DNA of 64,000 bases, from the NCBI GenBank assembly GCA_013146195.2, contig CM028384.1, positions 78,836,728 to 78,900,727 on the forward strand. Reading direction: 5' to 3'. The position numbers and the translations under genes are program-made. Origin of the DNA: Codonopsis lanceolata (lineage: Eukaryota; Streptophyta; Magnoliopsida; Asterales; Campanulaceae). Below the pieces are notes generated by a model. It saw only the letters and a program-made list of their open reading frames with translations, ran no database searches and had not been told where the DNA came from. The stretch's first letter is position 1. Each line of letters starts with the position of its first letter. Positions 54,217-64,000 of the stretch are shown piece by piece.

Positions 54217-57178
54217 TGTGGTGACCTGACCCGGATCCCAAGACGAGATCCCAAGGTCGTGCTGCCGGGAAGGAACAACAAAAAAAATAATGGGTAATGC
54301 TATAACATCGATACGCCAATAACTTCAACAAATGCGGAAGCGAAACATAAATATTCAGTGGCGTCCGAGCTAACAAGCTCAAACTAAATACAACCAAAGA
54401 GATAGTAAATCTCTCCGTCCAAAAATTCGTAGCGCGTGACGCAACATTAGGCATACACAATAAAACACCATGTCATACAATTTATAGCAATTAACAAAAC
54501 CAAGTCATCGGCGACGTTACAGCCGGAACCCAACATTTAAAGTAAGTCTACAAGTCTAGTCTAACATACTCAACGGCTAAAAGCATGCCAGAGAACAAAC
54601 ATAATAAACCAACCATCACTTGGTTAACATAACTAAAATACGATCATCACAAATATACAATTCACGACTAACACAAGTCGGCTTCCAAAAGATTAAGTAC
54701 TAATCAACATAAGTACAAATATCACAAACACAATTAGACTTGCTACCCAACGTAAAGTTTACATAACTTCACTTTCCCAAATGTCCTTGCCAAAAGAAAA
54801 GTACTAGACTACTAGGTAGCAACCTTGCAAAAGCTTCACCAATGATACTTGATAATCACTTTGATCCGCTAGTGCGACTTGCATCTAGGGAAAAACAATC
54901 AAACAAAACAGAATAAGTCATAATGACTTAGTAAGTTACTAAACATAACTTCATGTCATGGCATCATGCTCAACAATAATAAATCATGTTATTGGCATAA
55001 TATAACATTTCATCAATATTCATGTCAAGGCATTCATGCTTAACAATCTTAAATATCATGTTATCAACAAAGTATAACAATTCATTAAATCATCTCAACC
55101 ATCATATCATATCATAGTCATGTAGCACGTTATTCACATATAAGTACTCGTGAGATAAATCACATAAAAGAGATATGATACCGTTACCATTTTTCCACCG
55201 TGTCGCTCCTGCAAAAACACGTGCAAACCATATGTGTCCTCGATACCCAAATCGTGGTATCGACGTCCCCGAGACATTCCCCACTCGAGTTCCATAGTTA
55301 TCAAAGTCATGTTTTCATACTACAACTAATTAAGATCAACTATTTCCCCACCGTGGCCCTCGATGGAGGGGTGTGTGCAACCCGACACTACGATCCATCA
55401 AAATCACGAATCCCACAATTCGTGAAGACGATACACCGTCCAACCACAGACTCAACAAACTGACTCCAGTTGGACTCAAACTCAAGCACAAGTAATATAT
55501 ACTCATATGCTCAAACAAGTAGGCACGTACTCTACAATCGACTAGCCATGCATTTGAATCATAACTAGCATATAAACACATTAGAGATAATGTTAAGACT
55601 CTAATATTCAAGTGTCCTTCATACACTTCTAAAATGCTCGGAGGCTTAACCTCCATCAAATCTACCCCAAATTACATAGGACTTAAGCATATAGTTCTTT
55701 AAAGTCATACTAACCCAATGGTTGACTCCGTTGAGTCATTCCTAAACTTTTAAAAATTAGGGCATAGAAGCCCTTGGCCACAATACCCTCCTATGTTCAT
55801 AACTAACATCAATGACTATATTCTCAAGGTCATTAATCCAACATAACCCCAACAAAAACCCCCAATTAGGAAATCATAGTACAAAAGTCACATTTCAATC
55901 ATATACGCATTTTAGCAATTTTACAAACATGCTTTCAATACTTGTACATGCAAGATAAGATAGATTAACATACTTCTCTACACATGAATAATATCCTAAT
56001 CATGGTCTCTAACAAGTTCATCTAATCAAAAATCGTCATTTAAGTATATAGAGAACATGGCATCTCTTAAAAGCCCTAATTGCACTCATTGACCTCAAAT
56101 AGCACAAAGATTGCTTTCCCTAGGGTCAAAGAGGCAAAAATCAAATAGAAAGAGATGTAGTTACTTACATGCAATCAGCACTTCAACAACCAAAACAAAA
56201 ATCTAATCAGTGGAAAGTGTTCTCTTCAACCTCCTCTTCACTTCTATGGCTTGGATTGGGAAATGGATCTCTCAAACAATGGAATCCATGGAAGAACTCT
56301 CAAGAAACCCTAGGGAACTCTCTCAAGCTCCCAAGAAATGCTCTCCGCGTTTTTTGAAAAGGATGACAATAAATGAAGGCTTAGTGGGTGTATTTGGGGT
56401 TACCAAAGGCTAAAAGATAAGTGGGACATGTGTCCAATTGATATGGAGGTATTCCCAAGAATAATGCCAACTAACCCACTTTAAAACTTAATTAGATGGT
56501 TAGGATACAATAAGTGATAGTTAGGAAGGTTTAGGAATGGTTTAGGATGGGTTTGGGTAGGACTAGGATAGCCAAAATTCGTCACAAAGCAAAACAGCCC
56601 GTAATAGGAAATGGCACCATGCGGCCACATGGCCCATTATGCATACAAGCGCATGCTCTCCAGATACACCAGCCCAAGTTTCTGCTCACCTTGCGGGGGC
56701 AAGGTCCAAACCCCTTGCGACTGCAAGCCCTCTAGTGCACGAAAGGTTTAGAATTCAACCTAAAATGACCCCCAAACTCATAACCAAAATACCCAAGGCT
56801 AAACCTCACTCAAAGATGGTCTAGAACTCAAACAGAACACTCCTGAACAACACTCAAACAAGCCAAACGAAGAACAACAACAACTAGAAGTCACCAACAA
56901 TCTAATCGACGATGCAACATGCATTCAATCATCATTTAGATCATGTTAAGGATGTTATGGATAATATCTAACACTTACATATGTACATTCAACATATATA
57001 AACAAACCAATTCTCAAAACATATCATAAAGAAAAGATGCATTCGAGCATAGAAATCAATGTCAACGAACAAGCTATTGAATCTAAGCATACACATGAGC
57101 TAAGTAAACATACTTATGATGAACATGAATGTATGAACTCAAGCATAATTCAAACAAGTAATAATCTAGGGTATTACA
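54217..57178 (-). mobile_element. 5' LTR of Tekay copy 2 (2962 bp)
   Basis: Complete, from TGTGGTGACC (54217) to GGGTATTACA (57178) on plus. The right edge abuts Copia coding sequence, giving a precise insertion boundary. Confidence 0.95.
56617..56727. promoter_or_regulatory. GC-rich palindrome cluster, 5' LTR of copy 2
   Basis: 56617-56632 CCATGCGGCCACATGG, a decayed second motif near 56642, 56689-56704 CCTTGCGGGGGCAAGG and 56714-56727 CTTGCGACTGCAAG. Compared with the 3' LTR, the changes inside the palindromes are CpG to TpG/CpA transitions, in either copy. Confidence 0.8.
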
Positions 57179-58174
57179 AAAATTTATCTTGCTTTAGCTC
57201 TGTGATTCATGATGATAATTGGTTGTGGCACATGCATTTTGGGCATGTTAATTTTGGAAGTCGTAATTATCTTGCTCCTAAACGAATAGTTAATGGATTT
57301 CCTATGATTGATGTTCATAATGGAGTTTGTGAAACATGTGTTTTGGGCAAGAAACATAGAGATGTTTTTCCTACAGGCAAATCTTGGAGGGCAAAGTGAA
57401 CGTTGGAGTTGATTCATTTGGATTTATGCTCAGTTGAAGTTGCTTCTAAAGGAGGTTGCAAGTATTTTATCACGTTTATTGATGATTTTAGTAGAAAAGC
57501 ATGAGTGTATTTTTTGAAAGAAAAATTTGAGGCTTGTGATATGTTTAAGAAGTTTAACTATTTTGTGGAGAAACAAAGTGAGAATAAAATTAAAGCTTTG
57601 AGAACTGATAGGGGCACCGAGTATCTTGTTTGTGATGATTTTCTTGAGAAACATGGTATTAACAAAATGGTGTAGCAGAGAGAAAAAATAAAACAATTAT
57701 GGATATGGTTAGGTGCATGTTGAGTTTCAAGAAATTGCCCAAGAGTTTTTGGGCAGAAGCAGTTGCATGTGCAATTTATGTTTTGAACAGGTGCTCAGCA
57801 AGAAGTGTGTGTGTGCGTGTGATAGGCATGGAGTGGTCGAAGACCTTTTATTGGACATATTAGGGTGTTTGGTTGCATTGCTTATTCTCATGTGCCTGAC
57901 CATTTGAGAAAAAAACTTGACAACAAAAATAAAATAAATTATTCAACCCGGTGACAAATTAAATTATTGTTAGTAGAGATGTGACTTTTGATGAGGTTGG
58001 TGTTTGGGAATGGTCTTCTAAAGAAAAGGGAAATTCAAGTTTTGATTCTCCAAATGTTTTTGCTAAAGAAGAAGATGTTAAAGTACAAGGTGATGTTCCA
58101 ACTCCTACAGTTGAATAGTTGCACAGGGAGAAAGTTCAGGGCGTCCGCAGAAACATCGTAACTTTCCAGCTAGG
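57179..58174 (+). pseudogene. Copia GAG-pre-integrase and integrase, right half of split element
   Basis: Resumes with NLSCFSSVIHDDNWLWHMHF and GHVNFGSRN (GAG-pre-integrase), CETCVLGKKHRDVFPTGKSW (zinc finger), LELIHLDLCSVEVASKGGCK, YFITFIDDFSRK and IKALRTDRGTEYL with catalytic aspartates. Stops occur after SWRAK and SRKA, and a deletion follows near 57665 where the core should continue to the glutamate. Further shifts break the C-terminal part. About 14 codons expected between GLITK (46223) and this start are missing. Confidence 0.85.
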
Positions 58175-59250
58175 TTGCAAGATTATATTGTGGGTAATGA
58201 TAATGAGATATCCGATGAAGATATGGTGAATTTTGCTTTATTTGCAGATTGTGATCCAGTTAACTTTGATGAGACATCTTGTGAAGATCATTGGATTCAA
58301 GCAATGGATGATGAGATTCATGCAATAGAAAAGAATCATACATGGGAGCTTACTACTTTGTCAAGTAGTAAGAAGGCAATTGGTGTGAAGTGGGTTTACA
58401 AGATAAAGTACAAACCAAGTGGTGAAGTTAATCGTTACAAGGCAAGGTTAGTTGCAAAAGGTTACAAGAAAAAGTCAGGTATTGATTATTTTGAAGTATT
58501 TGCACCAATTCCTAGGCTTGATACTGTCCGTATGATTATCTCTATGGCTGCACAAAATAGTTGGAAATTTTATCAAATTGATGTTAAGTCAGCTTTCTTG
58601 AATTGCGTTCTTGAAGAGGAGGTATATGTTGAACAACCTGCAGGGTATATTGAAAGAGGCAATGAAGATAAAGTTTACAGGTTGAAGAGGTCTTTATATG
58701 GTTTGAAGCAAGCTCCTAGAGCTTGGTATACTCACATTGATTCTTATTTTGTGGAGAATGGTTTTCAGAGATGTCTGTATGAGCATAATTTATATATCAA
58801 ATCGTTGCATGGTGATATTCTTAGTGTTTGCCTGTATTTTGATGATTTGATTTTTACTGGCAATAATCCGAAGTTGGTGGCACAATTTAAGGAGGCTATG
58901 ATAAATTAATTTGAGATGACAAATTTGGGGCTTATGTCTTATTTTCTTGGAATTAAAGTTGCTCAAGTAGATGGAGGAATCTTTATTTCACAGAAAAAGT
59001 ATCCTAGTGATATTTTGAAGAAGTTTAAGATGGACAAGGCTAAACCAATTTTGACTCTACTTGAGGCAAAGTTGAAGTTAGTGAGTGATAGCAATGGTGG
59101 TTTCGTTGATCCTACTTATTTTAGAAGATTGGTTGGGAGTTTTAGATATTTAACTTCAACAAGGTCGGATATTGTTTATGGTGTTGGATTGATTAGTAGG
59201 TTTATGGAGTCTCCACGTCAATCTCATTTGCTAGCTGCAAAGTAAATTTT
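58175..59250 (+). pseudogene. Copia reverse transcriptase
   Basis: Mostly open: WIQAMDDEIHAIEKNHTWEL, KAIGVKWVYKIKYKPSGEVN, YKARLVAKGYKKKSGIDYFE, FAPIPRLDTVRMIISMAAQN, VYRLKRSLYGLKQAPRAWYT and the catalytic VCLYFDDLIFTGNN, where the lineage has YVDD. A TAA follows MIN at 58907-58909; the rest (TNLGLMSYFLGIKVAQVDGG, YFRRLVGSFRYLTSTRSDIV) continues in frame. The RT core would be nearly intact, but the element as a whole is dead. Confidence 0.92.
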
Positions 59251-59787
59251 GCGCTATATCCGAGGTACGTGTAGTGATGACATTTTTTTATTCGAGTTCT
59301 AGTGATGGAAAGCTAGTTGGTTATACATTTAGCGATTGGGCTGGTGGTACTATGAATAAAAAAAGTACTTCGGGTTATGCATTTTATCTTGGTTCGGGCG
59401 TGTTTTCATGGTCTTCAAAGAATCAACAGGTTGTCGCTCTCTCTACAGCTGAAGTAGAATACATTGCAGCAACGGGTAGTGCTACTCAAGCGGTCTGGTT
59501 GCGTAGATTGCTCAATGTTCTACAATTTAAGCAAGATGGTCCAACAAAGATTTTATGTGATAACAAGTCGGCGATTGCATTATCGAAGAATCCCGTTTTT
59601 CATGGTTGAAGCAAGCATATCGACATCAAGTTTCACTTTATTCGTGATTTGGTTCGAGATAAAGAGATCATGGTTGAGTATCAAGTTGCAGATATTTTTA
59701 CAAAGCCATTGAAGACCGAGCTATTTTGGAAAATGAAGGCTACGTTGGGCATGATCAAGTTTGAAGACTTGGTTTTGAGGGAGGCAA
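59251..59787 (+). pseudogene. Copia RNase H and polypurine tract
   Basis: LVGYTFSDWAGGTMNKKSTS, VFSWSSKNQQVVALSTAEVE and ILCDNKSAIALSKNPVFHG are RNase H motifs with the three acidic residues visible. Stops lie near 59243 and after VFHG (TGA); the tail SKHIDIKFHFIRDLVRDKEI continues the frame to about 59818. The polypurine tract tttgagggaggcaa immediately precedes the LTR. Confidence 0.88.
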
Positions 59788-59975
59788 TGTTGGGCCCTAA
59801 ACCAAGTCCAATTAGATAAAGGATTTATTTATTTATGTATTAGTTTTTAACCTAGTTGGGTACTATAAATATGTATTTCATTGAGGTTTTCTAATATGAG
59901 AGATTATAATTTTCTACCCTAAATAAATTCAATAGTGTGCCGCCCCTTTTTTCTCTTCGGTTCGGTTTGTGAACA
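59788..59975 (+). mobile_element. 3' LTR of the split Copia element (end approximate)
   Basis: Begins TGTTGGGCCC after the polypurine tract. Contains tactataaatatgta (TATA) and ends at a GAACA that mirrors the start (TGTT/AACA). The right end is inferred. Confidence 0.6.
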
Positions 59976-60179
59976 ACTTCTATAATCCATACTTTGATTC
60001 CCCTCCTTGGCTTGTATGCATGTGTTATTAGTTCTAATAGGTACCTCACAATAATTTCCATCAATTAGTCTACTGTGTTGAATTGTTTCTTCCAACTGGG
60101 TTTATATATAATACTAATTAATCCATTAGTGTTATTAGTATTATAAATTCTACAAGATTGTGGTGTCCATACATAGAAA

Positions 60180-60475
60180 TATTCCTACTTTCTATTTTCG
60201 GATGTCCCAACTAATGTTCCTAAATACTTTTGGTATACAAAATTTGTACCATTCTTCCTAATATATCCATTTATTTAATACTAACATTATTGCACATTCT
60301 AGAGAGAGAGTGAGTGTAAATTGTACATAATTAATAAGAGAGAGAGAGAGAGAGAGAGAAAGTGTGTATGTAATGGGGAATAAAATATTTTACAACACAT
60401 CATTAATTACATTTCTTAGTCCTTGTGTTTTGTCTACTAGGAATATTTATCTGGGACGGAGAGAGTAATATTTTA
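60180..60475. mobile_element. possible Stowaway-like MITE
   Basis: Left cctactttctattttcggat and right gggacggagagagtaata are compatible with diverged Stowaway ends. Contains a (GA)n run at 60336-60359. Tentative. Confidence 0.35.
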
Positions 60476-60689
60476 CTTTTCGTAATATTTTTTCTATTGG
60501 ATGTGCAGGGTATCAGGAAATTCGATTGTTGTTTCTTGGCTGGTTAAGATTGAAGTCAAATTTGTAATTGTTGAACTTTGAACCGTTAATTAACAAAAAG
60601 AGGTAGGTGATTTTTCCCTTGGGGAAGCTTCTCTTATTTGTTTTTGTTTGAACTAATAACTAGTAACTTATATGTTTACATCTATGTTC

Positions 60690-62716
60690 AGAAAAGGAGA
60701 CGAGGAAGAAGTGCAACATGGCTGGGAATCAAACTAATTCCAGTCGGAAATGACCACGTCAAATGCAAAGTTATTCTTGCATCAAGGCTTAAAAGTGTGT
60801 GTAATAGCATGGGAACTCAAGAGGCTATATCGGTAGAAGAGTTGTCTGAAGAAGAAGCTTGGCATTTGTTCAAAAAGGAAGCAGGAGATTGCGTGGAGAA
60901 AGAAAAACTAGAGGAGATTGCAAAAGAAGTTGCAGGTAAATGTGGAGGTCTACCTATTGCTCTCGTAACTCTTGCAAGTGCACTATCCAACAAGAAGAGG
61001 GAAGTGTGGGAGGATGCTCGTAAACAACTAAAACAAGGTTGTGTAACAAGTATTCATGGAATGAACAAAAATGTGTACTCAAGCTTAAGGTTGAGTTACG
61101 ACTTTTTGAAAGGTGAACTACCGGAAGCTCAGCTATTACTACTGATTTGTTGTCAACATCCGAAGGATGCTGTGATTGAAGTGGAAAAATTGGCTAGATA
61201 TTGTCTAGCCCTAAAGTTATTTCAAAATGTTGATAAATTCGTAGATGCACGAAACAGAACATACACAGTAATCGATCACCTAAAGAGTTGTTTCTTACTC
61301 CTGGAAGTTGATAATGGTGAAGAGGAGAAAAACCCGAAATATGAGATAGTTAAAATGCATGACGTCGTAAGAGATGTATGCTTGTCAATTATCTCAGAAA
61401 TGAAGGAAGAAAGAGGCAAAGTGTATATGCACATTATGGCACCGGATACTGATGGTGGTTATGAGCTTCGCACCAACATAGTTGATTATCCAAAGCTCAT
61501 GCTTTTAAAGGCACCCCTTAATGGAAAACTCCTAGATATAACCTTTCTTAAGCAGATGGAAGTACTGAGAGTATTTGAAAATATTGGAGGAGACGAGGAC
61601 CATCCGCCACTTGCACTTCAGGTCCTGAAAAACCTACGAATGTTGTCTCTTGAAGGTATGTCCTTAAGTGAAGCGATCACGTCAACGATTGGAAGCCTAT
61701 CGAGATTGCAAATCCTAAGCTTTTGGGGCTCTAAAATTTCGTCATTCCCACGTCAAATAGTTCAATTAAGAAATCTAAAGTTGTTGGATTTGAGGTGTGA
61801 AGAAGGAGGAGGTTTCATCCCAAGCGGTATGTTGTCAGGATTGAAAAAGCTAGAGGTGTTGTGCATGGGCAATTTTTATTTATTAGGAGCAGCTGAAGAC
61901 AAGGATATCGAAAACAGAGAAAACGGCGGACGTATCACAGAGTTGGACTCCTTGTCTAATTTGACCACTTTACAGATTAACTTGGTGGATCCTAACGATC
62001 TTTTAGATTTGCAGCGCTTTCGCTTCGAGAACTTGGAAAGCTTTTATTTTGGTTCGTACAAATGTGGAAATGGAGATATTAGGTATAAGTATAGAAGTCG
62101 ACTGGGAAAAACCATTAATTTGGGAAAGATAGTTGGAATGAAGTGGGTTTTAGAAGCCAAGATTGAGGGCATTGTAAAGACTACCATGAATCTTCAATTA
62201 GAAGATATAGAAGATTGGACTGATCCTCTCGTACTTGAAAAGTTTGTAAGCCTGAGTAAACTAGTCTTGAGAAATTGTAAGCAACTCCAATATGTTATTC
62301 CTGGGGGATCATTGGGAGAATTGCGGTGGTTGGGTTTGGATGGCATGCCCATGATGAGACACTTGTGGTTGGATCCCATTGATCCTCTATGCTTGGGCAA
62401 CCTTATAGAGGTTCATATTGACAACTGTCCGGCAATAGAATGTGTTTTTCCCTACTCTGCAGCTAAAAGCCTCGTGCAGCTCCAAAAACTATTCATCCAT
62501 GACTGTCTGACGTTGGAGGGAATTGTCTCCAAGGGGGAATTAGGAAGAACTACTACAAGCAGAGAACCAGAAACTAAAGAAGAGAACCTCAATGATTTCA
62601 TACTTCTGTTTCCGAAGCTAAGAATACTCGAAGTTAGGAGGTTGCCTAAACTCGGAGGCTTCTACAAGAATAAACTTGACGATGGCACGACACAACAACC
62701 TTTTTTAAATCCATCG
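60690..62716 (+). pseudogene. CC-NBS-LRR type resistance gene, 3' half of NB-ARC plus LRRs
   Basis: Intracellular immune receptor family. A single open frame shows, in order: RNBS-B (CKVILASRLKSVCN), RNBS-C-like VEELSEEEAWHLFKKEAG, GLPL (AGKCGGLPIALVTLASAL), an RNBS-D-like region (CCQHPKDAVIEVEKLARYCL), MHD (VKMHDVVRDVCLSI), then leucine-rich repeats from about LEVLR-F to the end, resembling Arabidopsis At4g27190/RPS2-like CNLs. The coiled coil, P-loop, RNBS-A and kinase-2 are missing. A trace of kinase-2 may survive at 60692-60712, one base out of frame. The upstream frame starting at 60638 is intronic-looking. The open frame ends in a probable 5' splice site TCG|GTATGT at 62716, phase 0, so a last LRR exon should lie beyond the window. 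Either a truncated pseudogene or a gene whose first exon was displaced. Confidence 0.82.
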
Positions 62717-63019
62717 GTATGTTTCTCCCTTTTCATAGTATTTATCCCAAAAATATATCATATACCCCTTCTTCTAACTTTGATTTTTTGAGGTTTAAAT
62801 ATCCTCCTTCCCTCCCATTAAAAAAAAGTAGGCTTAATTGCTCTTTGATAGTTTGTTCCAAAAAAATAAATTAAAAAAAAATCCTCATTCTAAAATTAGC
62901 GATAACTTTAGTTTAATTTGAAGAAGAACAAGTAAAGTTACAATCTTAAAAAGTATAATTTGTCAAATAAGAGCTATTTTATTTATGACGGTGGGAGTAT
63001 ATATAAGGATATAATTTTA

Positions 63020-63129
<110 letters not shown>

Positions 63130-63327
63130 TGAGTAGCCAAATAAAAGCATAATTAAGCACATATAGTCTTTCATGCATATTCAGAAAGTATTGTTAATAA
63201 CACACATGTTTCTTAGAGTTCATAATTAATAATTTCATGCATGTTTTTTTTTATTTTTCAATTTACAAAAGATTAATAATATAAATCAATTTATTGATAT
63301 AATGAAATTAAATCAAAATTTTGCATA

Positions 63328-63545
63328 GATGGGGAGGGAGGAGGAAGAATAGTGAGAGATGGGGAGGGAGGGAGAGAGAAGGGAGGCATTGGGGGAAGGA
63401 GGAAGAATAATGAGAGGGAAGAAGGAAGGGAGGTAGATGGAGAACAGTGAGTGAGGGAGCGGGGGGTGGTGGTGGGTTGGAAGAAGAAGAAGGGGGGAGG
63501 GGGATTGTTAGACGGAGAGGGGTGGAAGGAGGGAAGAGGGTGTTT
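63328..63545. repeat. ~220-bp polypurine (G/A) tract with many G runs
   Basis: Plus strand almost entirely G and A, with repeated ggggagggaggaggaagaat-like words and runs of GGGG/GGGGGG. Contains several spacing-compatible sets for G-quadruplex or triplex formation. Confidence 0.9.
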
Positions 63546-64000
63546 GGTTATAAGAAGTAAGGGTAAGATAGGAAATTAACAATTTTGGGGGGTACACTCA
63601 TAGGAAGGAGGAGTCTGAATAGCGCCACTCATATATATATAAATTAGGTAGTCTAAAAAAGCTAAAATCCCGTCAAAATGCACTTGTCAAAAAAGGAAAG
63701 TCATATTTAATAAGTATTACTATATATAGCTAGCATGCATTGAGAACACAAATCTAATTAATTAACTACACAACTCTCAAGTAAACCTAGCTATAAAGAT
63801 TTATAGATTTGCATAAATATTTTGAAAAGCTATTGTACTAAAAAAATCAAGTAAATTAGAATTACTCATGATTTATTACAGTATATTGACATAATTGATA
63901 AAGTGTTTGGAAAGATGATAAATATCTGAAATATTTATCCATTTCATCACATCTGAAATTTTTATAACCAAAAAAATTTAACTTTATTTTCTTAGTTTCT

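Larger units (their letters stand above)
46867..57178 (-). mobile_element. Tekay-type Gypsy element, copy 2 (near complete)
   Basis: On the minus strand: 5' LTR 54217-57178, primer site 54203-54214, gag, protease-RT-RNase H, integrase with chromodomain-like tail, polypurine tract 49741-49753 and 3' LTR 46867-49740. The 3' LTR lacks the last 92 bp. It is inserted in the Copia element whose halves lie at 45905-46223 and 57179-59975. Confidence 0.95.

Noticed and set aside
59788..60680. Promoter of the NLR gene supplied by the Copia LTR
   Set aside because: The LTR TATA points towards the NLR exon, but no exon or splice chain linking them is evident and the P-loop half is missing; too speculative to list.

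Overview
The window is nuclear DNA from a flowering plant, most likely a eudicot. It is dominated by LTR retrotransposons of typical angiosperm lineages (Tekay/Del, Athila, Tat, Copia), with hAT, Stowaway-like, LINE and tRNA-SINE remnants, and it has one plant CC-NBS-LRR type resistance gene fragment. Nothing bacterial, organellar or CRISPR-like is visible. A run of 100 Ns at 7347-7446 shows that this is a scaffold with a gap. I cannot name the species.

Layout. 1-7.3 kb: AT-rich intergenic DNA with one decayed Copia RT scrap and small tandem repeats, no gene. 7.4-8.9 kb: the 5' end of a minus-strand Copia element (gag start, primer site, LTR). 8.9-15.8 kb: a badly frameshifted plus-strand Tekay-type Gypsy pol with its 3.48 kb 3' LTR. 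That LTR abuts an Athila integrase. 15.8-22.3 kb: minus-strand Athila element with integrase, RNase H, RT, protease, gag, primer site and 5' LTR. 22.3-27.2 kb: remains of a Tat-like element with a TATA-bearing LTR. 29.0-32.5 kb: a Tat integrase and antisense-ORF fragment sandwiched between two direct copies of an 0.86-0.89 kb repeat. 32.7-35.6 kb: a MITE, a hAT element with a clear target-site duplication, a SINE-like element and a Stowaway-like MITE. 35.7-41.5 kb: duplicated low-copy-looking sequence interrupted by small LTRs, plus a possible plastid-targeted first exon. 41.7-45.7 kb: a 4.0 kb solo LTR with a perfect 5-bp target duplication. 45.9-60.0 kb: a Copia element split by a LINE scrap and an almost complete 10.3 kb Tekay element. 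60.7-62.7 kb: NB-ARC/LRR exon lacking its P-loop half. 62.7-64 kb: apparent intron with TA, GTAT and polypurine tracts.

The most interesting signal is regulatory. The LTRs of Gypsy families from three lineages (Tekay, Athila and, in a variant form, Tat) carry clusters of GC-rich 12-20 bp palindromes, usually in pairs, upstream of the promoter or of a conserved splice-donor-like site. The Athila and Tekay LTRs share an identical 17-bp block followed, after exactly 9 bp, by a second palindrome. Differences between the two LTR copies of one element fall largely on CpG in these palindromes. The three Tekay-type LTRs also share a putative LTR-internal intron (GTAAGT ... TTCCYTAG).

All boundaries and homologies were judged by eye, without searches or alignments.
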